Assembly: GCA_010909165.1 (NCBI GenBank)
Contig: VJWM01000126.1
Location: 769,703-833,702 of the forward strand
Source of the DNA: Anthoceros angustus
Lineage: Eukaryota > Streptophyta > Anthocerotopsida > Anthocerotales > Anthocerotaceae
Reading direction: 5' to 3'
Length of the DNA stretch: 64,000 nucleotides
The first letter of the stretch is position 1. Every line of letters begins with the position of its first letter. Under the pieces are notes generated by a model. That model was given only the letters and a program-made list of their open reading frames with translations, did not search any database and was not told where the DNA came from. Positions 36,250 to 46,746 of the stretch are shown here, piece by piece. Both the position numbers and the translations under genes were made by a program.

Positions 36250-36540
36250 CAGTTTAGAGGAGGCCGCCTGGCGCCCATGGGTAGGCAGGTGTGCTAGGGG
36301 AGGGGCTGGCCGGCCGGCGCCCATGGGCAAGGCATGGCGTGTTGGTGGGGGATGGGGGCGGCCGGCCGGCGCCCAAGGGACGGCGTGTTGTTGGGGGCGC
36401 GCCCATGGCATGGGTGTGCTAGGAGGGCGCTGGCCGCCGCCAAGGGCGGAGGAGGGCCGGCCGGCGCCCATGGGCAGGGAGGCGCCGGGCGGCTACCATG
36501 GCGGGCAGGCGGTTGGCGCGCCCATGGGTGGGGTGAGGAG
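36250..36540. repeat. GGCGCC/CCATGG palindrome-rich array, copy 1 (inverted)
   Basis: Irregular tandem units of about 30-40 bp combine GGCGCCCATGGGC, GGCCGGCC and GTGCTAGGGGAGG. The orientation is opposite to the arrays at 38040 and 41640 (which read CCTCCCCTAGCAC), matching the inverted A arm beside it. Open frames in several phases here are artefacts of the repeat. Confidence 0.9.
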
Positions 36541-36870
36541 CAGGCTACCGCTTCATGGAAGCCTAGCGGAAAGAAGCATTTGTTCTGGATTCTCCAGAAG
36601 GCGAAAGTAATAGCTACATTTGAGATGCTCAGTGCAGTCCGATTACTCAAGAACATGAGAGAGTACCAACTCCCATAATAAGGAATATTTTCCATCTCTT
36701 TCTTTTCTGTTTTGGTTGTGGCAGGAAGCGGGATGAAGCTTAACACCTACTGGCGGTGTGCCATACGTGCATGCTCAAGTTGAGCGTTTTAACATACTAC
36801 ATATCTTCCTTGATGGAGATAGATAGCACGTGGTATCTCTATGTACATGCAAGAATATATTTGACTGCAG
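36541..36870. other. Spacer between composite repeat copies
   Basis: About 330 bases with no gene and no visible similarity to the A or B arms. The right edge is the terminus of the next composite unit at 36871. Confidence 0.4.
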
Positions 36871-37515
36871 AACACGATAATTTTTGAAGGGGTTAATAAT
36901 CTAGAAGGGGTTTTCGCAAATAATCCGAAGGGGATTTTGATGGGCCCTAAAGCAGTTTTGAAGGCATTTTGAAAACAAGGGGTGTCACCCGAAAGTTACT
37001 ACTTTCCATCCAGCAATGTTTGGTCGAATGGTCGAAACCGAACCTTAGGGAATGATGCAAAGTAGGAACGGTGAGGAAGGCTTCACGGTGGACGATCAGA
37101 ACTCGGGCTTTGGGATGGAAATGTGGTTTTGTTATGACACCACAAAAGCCACAGATGTGTATTTCCCAACACGAAACATCGAACGGACTTACAACATTAA
37201 CTGGGACCCCGGAAAAGCGAGATTTCGTTCACTCATCCCGAGTTCAATCCATCGTCATCACTTGGTCCAGCTTCTCCTCCATTGTCATCACTATCTTCAC
37301 ACTTTGACTCGCGGGTTGTATGAAACGCAACTCATGAGCTTATCCCTTATCGCTTTTTGTCCACCGCATACGAGATGTTTTTCGTTCAACACAAACCCAT
37401 GTCTGAGGATGATTTTATTTCATTCACAAATACCTCCTGTATGTTTTTAGGTAATGGATCTTATTCCCTTTTTCCTCGGCATTGGACCGGATGGGTTACC
37501 ACTCTGGCGGACTAT

Positions 37516-38015
37516 TCACATATCTCCCTTCATACGCATCTGTGCTCGATAGTGGATAAGAAAGTGAGGTGGTGGTGCGTTTAGCTTCACGTCAATGACC
37601 TCCCAATCCGAGAATGGCCTGTATGTCCGTATTGCAGCGCGCGGAAACATCCCTCTCGGTTCCGTTATGTCCCCATTCATCCGTGCCATTTCCGTTGCCT
37701 TCCGCATTTTGATATGCCCCAAAGTACATATCACGCGTGGGAGGTCCCTCAATAATGCCTCATCTAGCAAAGCTTCATCCGCACTTGAAGTGGTGCGTAT
37801 GATCCACTTACACGTGAAAACCACTTCCAAGGACTGTAGCACTAGCCCAATGTTATTCTCCACAATGATAGCAATCTCCTTCCGGTCCACCCAAAGGCTT
37901 CCCACCACTTGTACTCTTCATCACTATGGACGCAAATCTTTTAACCCTTCCAAATGGGCCACACCTTCCATCGGTGATAGGATACTTCCTTCTTGTCCCC
38001 CCTAGCTTCACCCAT
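37516..38015 (-). pseudogene. B-arm ORF, repeat-family protein of unknown function, broken
   Basis: Leftward frames in the B arm give conserved peptides: YPITDGRCGPFGRVKRFASI near 37925-37985, then in another frame VENNIGLVLQSLEVVFTCK and SSADEALLDEALLRDLPR, to about 37516. The B arm of unit 2 encodes the same peptides in leftward frames (41236-41460 and near 41560-41625). Conservation in peptide and strand across two copies argues that this was a real protein. Frame changes show both copies are decayed. The family is unknown. Confidence 0.55.
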
Positions 38016-38029
38016 GCACCGTAGGATGG

Positions 38030-38410
38030 TGCTAAGGGGCGCGCCCGACCGGCGCCCTCCCCCATGCCACACTCATGGGCGCCCGGCCGCGCCTCCCAGC
38101 ACACCACCGCCCATGGCGCCGGCGGCGCCTCCCCTAACACACCACCGCCCATGGGCGCCGTCGCCACCGCCCATGGGCGCCGGCCGGCCGCGCCCTCCCC
38201 TAACACACACCATGGGCGCCGGCCGTCCTCCCCTAGCACACCGCCATGGGCGCCGCCGGCGCCCTCCCCTAGCACACCACCGCCCATGGGCGGCGGCCGC
38301 GCCTCCCCTAGCACACCACCCATGGGCGCCCGGCGGCCCCCACCCACGCCCTGCCACGCCCATGGGCGCCGGCCGGCCAGCGCCCTCCCCTAACACCCTG
38401 CCCCACCCAT
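38030..38410. repeat. GGCGCC/CCATGG palindrome-rich array, copy 2
   Basis: Roughly ten irregular units of about 25-40 bp, consensus CCTCCCCTAGCACACC then GCCCATGGGCGCCGGC. Each unit contains the self-complementary words CCATGG, GGCGCC and GCCGGC, so strand folding or cruciform formation is possible. It lies centrally between leftward B and rightward A reading frames. Confidence 0.92.
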
Positions 38411-38419
38411 GCGGCCCGC

Positions 38420-39264
38420 CTCCTCATAGGCTGTCTTCAAGAAAATATATTTAGCGCCTCAGTTGCAACTTGGGATTGTTGGTCAAGTGTTTGGGAAATA
38501 AGTAGTAATGAATAGGTTGTGTTCAAACCCCTATCTTCCTAACAACTCAATTTTGTTGATTTTAAGGATGCTTGCATGGGCGCATGGGCAACTAACTTTG
38601 TTCATTTAAGGACGCTTGGCATTGCCTTAAAGCCCAAGTGGTTGCATTGAGTGCGGAAGGTTGAAGACCACGGCGACCTTTTGGATGAGGTCGTGACCCT
38701 AGATCTTTGTGTGGCGATCGACACCGGTGGGCCCAAGAATGATACTATTGAAGGCAGCAAGCAATGGAGGAGAACGACAACTTTGAGGCGGAGGATATGG
38801 ACCGACTCTAGAATATGGCGGTGGTACTTGACTCAGTTTCGGCGCAAGGCATGGATGAGTCGTTAGGCCGCACTCTTGAATGACTATTGTCGATGTTGAT
38901 GACCACTTCCTCCTTTAGCAGTTGTTTGTTGCAATGTTCTCACGACCATTGAAATAAGACTCCCGCAAGTACACGATTGTTTTCATTGTGTTCCACCACT
39001 TGAAAGTAAAAGTTCTTGGTTGTAATAAACATATGAAAATGGCAGCCCTCTATGCATTCTACAAAAACGCAGACGGGCCCACACCCTACTGTGCTCTAGT
39101 TCTTGGGTGTAGACTTGAAAGTGCGTCTTTTATCAAAGGTATGACCTCAGAAAGGGTGTGCACATTATCAAAGTAGGGCACATATGTCAGTTTCTAGGAA
39201 AGGTGTTCTTCGTGACAAGGGGTGTTGCTCTCAAGTCAGATATCCCCTTCAAAATTATCGTGTT
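38420..39264 (+). mobile_element. A arm of composite unit 1
   Basis: Rightward copy of the A arm. The conserved ORF is present but shifted out of frame (about 38651-38880; the stop region still matches the MDES-GRTLE tail in another frame). It ends with the inverted terminus CCTTCAAAATTATCGTGTT. Confidence 0.75.
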
Positions 39265-39289
39265 CGAGATCCTTCATCTAATTCTTTAT

Positions 39290-40310
39290 TAAGGTCCTTT
39301 AATCTTGTTAACTAGTTCAATATTGTTGCTGAATAACTAAGTCATCAACATATAGTGCAACCAAGACAAGGGAGTCGTCCTGTGAAGTACATAGATATTG
39401 GTGTATGCTTCACTTTGGATAAACCTATCTTCTTGAGGTAAGAGTCCATTCTCTCATACCATAAGCGTGGGCTTTGCTTTAGTCCGAATAGAACGAATAA
39501 GTTTACACACCTTGTTTGGGTATTGCTCATCTTCATAGTCTTCGTTGATCCATATAGATCTCTTCTGCAGATGACCATGAAAGACAAACAAACATCAAGG
39601 CGATAAATTTCCAGTTAAGCTCGGCACATAAAGCCGGAGCATTCTCACAAGCAATTTTTGACTACTGTGTGAATAAACCTTATCGCCTGATAGTCCACTC
39701 CCTCTTTGACTATAACCCTTAGCCACTAGTCTCGCCTTATAGCGAATACGAGGTTCAACCTCACGGAATTTAGTTTGAGAACCCACTTGCATTTTGACAA
39801 AAGAGTTCGCTTTCGCAAGTTTACTAGAGTCCAAGTATTGTTTTTGATAAGAGAATTATATTCATCATCAATAGCAAACTTCCACTTAGCCGCATCAGTC
39901 GCGAATATGCCTCTTGTAGAGTGAGAGGATCTCCTCAAGGCAACATCAAGGCGTTGAAATGACCTGCAGCAGTGGTGGTGTAGCCAGCTTGATTGAACTC
40001 TAAATCAAAGGGGATCTCATTCCAGAGGTGTCTCGGTTGACGATGACGCGAAGGATACCTTTGCTCAGGGGCTGGATCAAGTGTTACGGGAGAAGGTGGA
40101 GCAGGAACTGTCTCTGGGTCTTGTGGATTAAGAGGAGCAGAGTCGTTTCTGTTTTCATAAGGATCAACAATGGCCTGTTCATCTTCCCCCTCTCGAGCAG
40201 GAACTATAGGGATAGGTGCTGCTTGAGGTGAAGAGGCCAGGGATGGAGCAGAAGTTGCAGGACCAGTGAGATCATGATTTCCTTTCATTACTTGTTTCTA
40301 TAAACTGCAG
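39290..40310 (-). mobile_element. Copia retrotransposon fragment (linker and first part of reverse transcriptase)
   Basis: Minus-strand frames show, right to left, a proline-rich linker ending PSRHRQPRHLW (about 40290-39935), the start of Copia reverse transcriptase (KWKFAIDDEYNSLIKNNTW, KARLVAKGYSQR) and the catalytic box YVDD at 39341-39352, preceded by LKQSPRLWYERMD. Gag, integrase, RNase H and LTRs are missing. The frames are broken. It sits between composite units 1 and 2. Confidence 0.88.
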
Positions 40311-40429
40311 CAAGGAAGTGTCAAGGCGTCGGCCACCACACCAAGAAAGCCCTTTTTGTTTTATGGATTGTTGAATCTTAAGTTTTCCGAGGCAAATGGT
40401 TTTTAACAGGGTGCTGTTGATGGTGGATT

Positions 40430-42360
40430 CGCCACAATTGTGCATTTAACATCAAATTTGTGAAGGGGGTGAATAATCTCGAAGGGGGTTTTCGGTAAAT
40501 AATCTATGAAGGGGGTTTTCGATGGGCCCTGAAACAGCGTTTTTAAGGCATTCCGGAAAACATCTTCGAAAAAAAGGGTGTCACCTATTAAAGTTCCTAC
40601 TTTCCATCCAGCAATATTTCTGTAGAATGGTGGTCGCAAACTCAAACCTATGGGATTAATGCAAAGTAGGAACGGTAAGGAAGGCGGTTCCTTCCGGGAA
40701 GGGACGATCAGAATTCGCTTTGGGAGGAAAATGTGGTTTAGTAAGGACACAACAAAAGCCACACGTGGTATTTCCAAAACACATATCCGGAACTACGCAT
40801 AACATTCACTGGGATCCCGGTCAAATCGTGATTTCAATTTCACTCATCACCGAGTTCAATCCTTCGTCATCACTTGGTCCAAATTTCCAAAGATTGTCAT
40901 CACTATCTTCACGCACTTTGACTCAGTCGTATGAAGCCGCCGCAACTCGCAGAGCTTATCCCTTATCGCTTTTTGTCCACCGACACACATGTTTCCGCAT
41001 GCTCAACACAAACCCATAATACAAGATGGTCGCTTCATTCACAAACACTTCCTATATGTTTTTGGGTAATGGACCTTATTCCTTTTTCAAGATCGCACTA
41101 TGGGTTAGCACACTGACCATGTATTCCTACACATATCTCCTTCATACGCATCTGTGCTCGATCCGATACCATCGGATAAGAAAGTGAGGTCGTGGTCTCT
41201 AGCTTCACAATGACTCTCCCCAATCCGTAATGGCCTTATGCGTGTCCATAGTGCACGGCACCGCTGTAAACATCCTCTCGATTTCCATTATGTCTCCATT
41301 CATCCACGCCATTCTCACTTTGCCTTCCGGCATTTTGATATCCTCCCAAGTACATATCACGTGGGAGGTCCCTCAATAATGCCTCATCCAACAAAGCTTC
41401 ATCCGCACTTGAAGTGGTCAGGCTGTATGATCCACTTCTGCACGTGAAAACCACTTCCAAGGACGCTGTAGCACTAGCCCAATGTTATTCTCCACAATGA
41501 TAGCACTCTCCTTGCGGTCCACCCAAAAGGCTTCCCACCACTTGTACTCTTCAACAGTCACCTATGGACGCAAATCTTTTGACCCTTCCTGCAAATGGGC
41601 CACACCTTCCATCGGTGATAGGATACCCGCTGCCTCTCTTGTCCCCTAGCACACCTGCCCATGGGCGCCGCCGACCGGCGCCTCCCTTAGCACCACCCAT
41701 GTGAGGACGGCCGGCCGCCGCGCCTCCCCTAGCACACCCCATGGGCCGGCCGGCCGGCGCCCCTAGCACACCGCCCATGGGCGCCGCCAACCGGCCCCAA
41801 CAGCCCCCGCCCATGCCGGGCGCCCCCAACACGCCATGCCGCCTGTGGCGCCCGCCCGCCGGCCGCCTCCCCTAGCACACCCGCCCATGGGCCGGCCGCC
41901 TCCCCTAGCACACCGCCCATGGGCGCCGGCCGGCCTCCCCTAGCACACCTGCCCATGGCGCCGTCCGGCGCCTCCCCAGCACCGCCATGGGCGCCGGCCG
42001 GCCGGGCGCCTCCCCTAGCACCTGCCCATGGGCGCCGGCCGGCCGGCGCCCAACACGCCCGCCCGCCCATGCCGCTGGCGCCGCCCCCAACACGCCATGC
42101 CCACGATATGCGGCCGACCGGCCGCCCCTAGCACACCCCCTATCTATGGGCGCCGGCCGCCCCTAGCACACCTGCCTATCTATGGGCGCCGGCCGGCCGG
42201 CGCCCTCCCCATGGGCTCCTCATAGGGGTCCTGAAGAAAATAAATTCTTAGGAGCTATCAACTTGGAAATGGTGGTCAAGTTATTGTTGTTGTTGTTGGT
42301 TGGGGAAAAGGAGTAGTAATGAGGAGGTTTAAAGTTCGATTCCTACATCTAACGCGATAT
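40430..42360. mobile_element. Composite repeat unit 2 (B arm, long GGCGCC array, stub of A arm)
   Basis: The B arm (40430-41630) matches 36871-38010 over its whole length, including AAGGGGG subterminal repeats, GATGGGCCCT and the phrase TACTTTCCATCCAGCAAT. The array (41640-42230) follows. Only about 120 bases after the array resemble the start of an A arm before the next unit begins near 42360. The left terminus is degenerate (AACATCAAATTTGTGAAGG). Confidence 0.7.
41640..42230. repeat. GGCGCC/CCATGG palindrome-rich array, copy 3 (longest)
   Basis: About fifteen to twenty irregular units of CCTCCCCTAGCACACC plus GCCCATGGGCGCCGGCCGGC. It is the same sequence type and orientation as 38030-38410, but longer. 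All reading frames through it are compositional artefacts. Confidence 0.92.
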
Positions 42361-43654
42361 CTTTTAAAGGGGGTGAATATTCACGAAGGGGTTTTCTGAA
42401 ATATATCTCTTGAAGGGGGTTTGACATGGGTCTTGAACTGGTGGTTTTTGAGCTATGAATGAATGTAAGGCAGAAAAGAAGGGTGGAAATTCCTATGAAC
42501 CAGTGATACAAGGTCCATTTCATGCCAGCGAAGGGTTATGGTGCAAGAGGTAACCCTATTTGGGGTGCATTTAAGACCCATGACAAGGGCCATTGCCGCC
42601 ATCGCGGGTCTTTCGCACAACAACCCTAAAGATTCGTAAAAAGCATGATGATCAAAATTGGATGAGAGGCGAACTCACCGATGGCCGGGGAGCAAAGCAT
42701 GTCTGAGGAGTAGGGCGCCGGCCGGCCGGCCGCTTTCCCGCATTGCGATGATGCCTTAAAGGCGGAGTAGCAGCCCATAGCGGGATGTGTGTACAAAAGA
42801 CTTTGGGTGTGGGTGGCTTCGACACACCCTCAATTGTGCCCGCAAATATAATCACATGGTTCACCCCAGCATCGCAATCGATGAATGAAGAAAAGTGTGG
42901 GCAACCGTTCCCGCCAACATATCGCAGAAAAACATGCAGGCTCATCGTGTGTTGCCCGTTAGTATGCCGCAATGCCGAGCGCAACTACCACCCCCACATG
43001 TCCTTCCGCATGTAATGGAAAAAGGCTTGAACATTGGAAGTTATTAAGCATGGGAAGTCTAAACGGCACAGAGAACAGCCACAACCAAATTCCTATCATG
43101 GGCCTAGACTCTTTTCGAAATATGTAGCTTGAAAATGTGCACTCCAAACTACTGTGAATTGAGCTTCACGCATAACCTCACCAATTGCCCGTTGAAGATG
43201 ACCTAACATTCGTGAGGGTTTCCTACTCTTCGCCAGACTCCACGCCATCATCTTCTGGGCACATCATGACCATCATCTTCACTATCCTCGGTGGCACTTT
43301 GACTCACCGGTTGAATAAAGCCTCGCAATTCAATTAAGTTATTCTTGATTGCCTTCTTATCCACAGTACAAATGTTTCACTGTTGAACTCATAATAGAGG
43401 ATGACCGTTTGGTGAACAAAACCTCTACTTACACGATCTATTTCACGAAGCCTCAAAGTAATGCTATGCTTCACGCTTTGGCGGGTACTGAACATGCCCA
43501 TATATTCTTCGAGAACAAGCGCATATAGTACAAGATGAATGAATGAATGAAAATAGGTCCATAGGTGTTTTTGAAAATGTGTGCAACCATGGCATGAGAG
43601 GAGTTTCAATATACACATCCATAAAGAGAACGCCGACCGCTTCCCCCCAACAAG

Positions 43655-43765
43655 CCTTGTACATGGGCGCCGGCGCCTTCCCAACAAGCCTTGTACATGG
43701 GCGCCGGCGCCTTCCCCAACAAGCCTTGTACATGGGCGCCGGCGCCTTCCTCAAGCCTTGTACAT
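43655..43765. repeat. Regular 34-36 bp tandem array with GGCGCC core
   Basis: Three and a half nearly perfect copies of a unit containing CAAGCCTTGTACATGGGCGC and CGGCGCCTTCC. Compared with the other arrays the spacing is regular and the copies nearly identical, suggesting recent expansion. Confidence 0.93.
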
Positions 43766-43882
43766 GCCATTGATAAAATAAATAATTAGTGCTTCTAATG
43801 TGGTTCAACCTAGGATAGTTACTCAAGTGGTTTGGAAACAATATGTGCATGAATAGGTCATGGGTTCGAGTCCTGTAGAGGC

Positions 43883-44125
43883 ATGAAAAACTTCTTGTTG
43901 ATTTTATGGGCGCATGGGCACGGCCATTTAAGGGCGCTAGCATGCCCCTCTATTGAGGCTGACTTGAGGTGTGCAGCATATATTCCACAACGGATCTATG
44001 GGTATGAGGTTTTGCCAGATGCCGACGAAGAATTGACATTAGAGGCCCACCGTAGAGGGCTTGCACTGGCAAAGGAGGTGTGTATCAACGAGAAGGACTC
44101 TTTGAAAGCGCAGTGGTTTCTTTGA
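43883..44125 (+). CDS. Short ORF in the A arm of unit 3, unknown
   Basis: An 80-residue frame with an N-terminal part that follows the A-arm sequence (LLILWAHGHGHLRALACPSI) and an acidic, helical C-terminal part (EELTLEAHRRGLALAKEVC). No other copy supports the C-terminal part, which lies in the segment unique to unit 3. It may be an upstream exon of the A-arm protein or chance. Confidence 0.3.
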   Translation: MKNFLLILWAHGHGHLRALACPSIEADLRCAAYIPQRIYGYEVLPDADEELTLEAHRRGLALAKEVCINEKDSLKAQWFL

Positions 44126-44699
44126 ATGCTCGTCGGTGAAGACCAAAGCGGGAGGACCGAACGAAGACTCAAGGGCTTTGAAAACGATAGCTTTGATGAA
44201 CGGAACGGAGCGGATTCAAAATTTGGTCATCGTGATGGATTCAGAGTCCGCTCTAGCACCCGATGAGTCACAAGTTAGTCATAGAGAGTAGGTTTACTGC
44301 TGTAGGCACCTAGATGTGCTTCTTCTCGTGTTCGTAATAACTTTTGGACCCGGTAGTGAGGCAATTGATGATCTCATTTTCCTCTTCCTCAAAACAAAGC
44401 GGCGGCGCCGGCCGGCGCCTTCCTTGATTTGTTGTCTTTGTGTGTTGGAAATGGGTTTTCATGATAACTACTCGTTGGAAAACGGTCGACCTTTCTTGAA
44501 AACGAGGCAAAGCATTTCGGACTGTGTGTGGAATGTGCTAAGAGGGTTTCTGATGTCAGTAAGGGAGACCCCTATTCTCGAAAGATATCGTGTTATCTTC
44601 TTGATAACTCAACTTTGTTGATTTTAAGGACGCTTGCATAGGCGCATGTGCAACCAACTTTGTTCATTTTAACGATGCTGGCATTGCCTTAAACCCCAA

Positions 44700-44960
44700 G
44701 TGGTTGCATTGAGTGCCAGAAGGTTGAAGACCACGATTGGCGAGCTTTTGGATGAGGGTGAGCAGACGCTAAACGTTGTGTGGCAGTCGACACCGTCCGA
44801 AGCTCAGCCCAAGAATTATAGTAATGAATATGAGCAAGCATTGGAGGAGAATGACAGCTTTGATGCAGAGGATATGGACCGCCTTCGGAATTTGATGGTG
44901 GTCCTTGACTTAGTATCGGCGCAAGGCATAGACGAGTCGCTCGGCCGTACTCTTGAATGA
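44700..44960 (+). CDS. A-arm ORF, best-preserved copy, repeat-family protein
   Basis: A frame of about 86 residues ends in EDMDRLRNLMVVLDLVSAQG, then IDESLGRTLE and stop, the same tail as the inverted copy at 35792-35995. Upstream are GELLDEGEQTLNVVWQ and an acidic stretch (NEYEQALEENDSFDAED). The stated start is only the first possible one; the frame may extend through an upstream exon. It reads away from the GGCGCC array, divergent from the B-arm ORF. No known domain. Confidence 0.5.
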   Translation: MVALSARRLKTTIGELLDEGEQTLNVVWQSTPSEAQPKNYSNEYEQALEENDSFDAEDMDRLRNLMVVLDLVSAQGIDESLGRTLE

Positions 44961-45436
44961 CTATTGTCAATGCTGATGACCACTTCCTCCTTTAGCAGTT
45001 GTTTGTTGAAATGTTCTCACGAGCACTGAAATAAGACTCCCGCTAATACAGGATTGTTTTCATTGTGTTCCACCACTTGAAAGTAAAAGTTTTCGGTTGT
45101 AATAAACATATGAAAATGACAACCCTCTATGCATTCTACTAAAACGCAGACAGGCCCACACCCTACTGTGCTCTAGTTCTAGAGTGTAGACTTGAAAGTG
45201 CGTTATTTATCAAAGGTATGGGCTCAAAAAGGGTGTGCGCATTATCAAAGTAGGGCAGATATGCTGTTGCAAGAAGGGTGTACATCGTGACAAGGGGGTG
45301 CTGTCTCGACCGAAGGGGGTTACTATATTCCCCCCCTTAAAAAATTATCATGTTATTTCCGGAACGGTGTCTTTTTTGTAAAGGGGGTTTCGAAATTGTG
45401 GAAGGGGGTTCGTATATTAACCCCCTTCCAGGATTA

Positions 45437-46259
45437 TCATATTGGCTCCTCTTGAGTGTCATTCGAATCGTAGTCTATCGAGGTGGATTGTGAAATGGAA
45501 GCGGAGTAGCCTGAGGACATGTAATCCTCAGGGGAAACTTTTCTCTCCCCCAACTTGCTCACAGACCCTATACAACAAGACATGAAGACAGTCAGCGATG
45601 TTCAGAAACAGTGGGAGCTAATTGGCAAACTATGGAGAATGGTCAGTGTGCTTACGATAATAGCTAACGACATGGTAAAGGAACTCTCCGCAATTGCATA
45701 CTTGGGTTCTCTTCATGACTATACCAGTTTTGCGGCAGCGATACCATAGGGGGGAGTTTGGACAGGCAATCGACCCCAACGTCACAATCATGGTGTCTCT
45801 AATCAGGCTCCCACGAGGGAACTTCACTGGCAGGTCAGGTTTCTCCTCTCCTTTCTCACACATGGCAACGAGACCAGAAAAGGAATACTCTAACAGTAGC
45901 TGGTGGACAAAAGACACATGATTAGTATATGCAGCAGCGCTCGGCTTGGAAGAAAAACCCATGTTTGATGCCGGAGCGCCAGCAGCAGCCGTAGTAGTAG
46001 CAGTAGACGCCGCCTCCACCTTCCTTCCAGCAGCAGCAGCAGCCGTAGATGCTGCCTCCACTTTCCTTGCAGCTAACATAGCCCTTGTTGTGCCCCGAGG
46101 GCGGCCACGACCTCTCTTAACTGGTGCTGAGCTTGATGGCGCCTCAATCTTTCTCGCAGATGAGGCAATTGTCCTAGAAATCTTCTTTCCGGCAAAGCGG
46201 CCCTTGCTATCTCTTAGGTAACGGCGAGCGGCCCTCACCTCCTCAGAGGAAGAAGCCAT
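45437..46259 (-). CDS. Two-exon gene of unknown family with AT-hook and Cys-rich motif
   Basis: Exon 1 (46259-45656) and exon 2 (45567-45437) flank an 88-bp intron (donor TATTATC/gtaagc, acceptor tgtatag/GG) and splice in phase to about 244 residues. The N-terminus (MASSSEEVRAARRYLRDSKG) is basic and precedes an AT-hook-like KRGRGRPRG, an Ala-rich stretch with two near-copies of RKVEAASTA, a segment with LPVKFPRGSLIRDTM, a Cys motif (CPNSPLWYRC, CNCGEFLYH) and a Ser/acidic tail (SSGYSASISQSTSIDYDSND). The stop TGA (45437-45439) lies at the boundary with repeat-terminus-like sequence. An upstream in-frame Met at 46370 is possible. It could be a host regulator or a transposon-borne DNA-binding protein; I do not recognise the family. 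Confidence 0.6.
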
Positions 46260-46746
46260 GTTGATCAGCTTATGTTCAAGCAGCTCTCTAACAAGGATGC
46301 TGAGCGTAAAAAGGGTGAACAACGTTGTCGCGCACCTGGTCTCCAATGGCTTTTGGGCTGCGCGGTCCATAAAGTGCCGAGCGTAAGAGTTTCAAGGCAT
46401 GCCAGTAGAAACAAGGCACTGGCCGAGAGTCGCAGATTCGCATCACCTGGAGCAAAGGACTGGAGTCGGTAGTTTGACGGAAATAAATCTCCAAATGATC
46501 AACAAGTGGGAGAAAGTATAGTGTGTTGAGCATTTACGTGAATTAGGTTGCAATAATCAACATACATAATCATAAGGGTAGCTGAAAATGTTAGTAAGTA
46601 CTGCTCATTAGGGTTGTGTCTCATCATAACCGTCATGTCGCTTTTTAAGTTCCAGTTTAAGTAATGTCTTTTCATAATAAGCACTTAAGCCTTTTTCTTG
46701 ATATACAATGATATATGTCATTACTAAATGAGTAATTGATCTACAC

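Larger units (their letters stand above)
36871..39264. mobile_element. Composite repeat unit 1 (B arm, GGCGCC array, A arm) with inverted termini
   Basis: The left end reads AACACGATAATTTTTGAAGG and the right end is its inverse (CCTTCAAAATTATCGTGTT, one T shorter), so the 2.4-kb unit has terminal inverted repeats of about 21 bp. Inside are the B arm (36871-38010), the array (38030-38410) and the A arm (38420-39264). GAAGGGG motifs repeat just inside the left end. No matching target-site duplication is visible (GACTGCAG on the left, CGAGATCC on the right). The layout suggests a TIR DNA transposon or a non-autonomous derivative (inference); no transposase domain is recognised. Confidence 0.65.
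42360..45356. mobile_element. Composite repeat unit 3 (diverged B arm, short array, A arm)
   Basis: The left end (CGATATCTTTTAAAGGGGG, with GAAGGGG repeats inside) and the right end (CCCCCCTTAAAAAATTATCATG) are diverged inverted forms of the family terminus. The B arm (42360-43640) is only partly alignable to the other two. A short array lies at 43655-43765 and a lone GGCGCCGGCCGGCGCC at 44405-44420. The A arm occupies about 43780-45356, with an extra inserted stretch around 43990-44580, and holds the best-preserved A ORF. Confidence 0.65.

Noticed and set aside
38041-38400. Long frames through the GGCGCC arrays on both strands
   Set aside because: They are translations of a short tandem repeat, giving Pro/Ala/Gly/Arg repeats in all phases.
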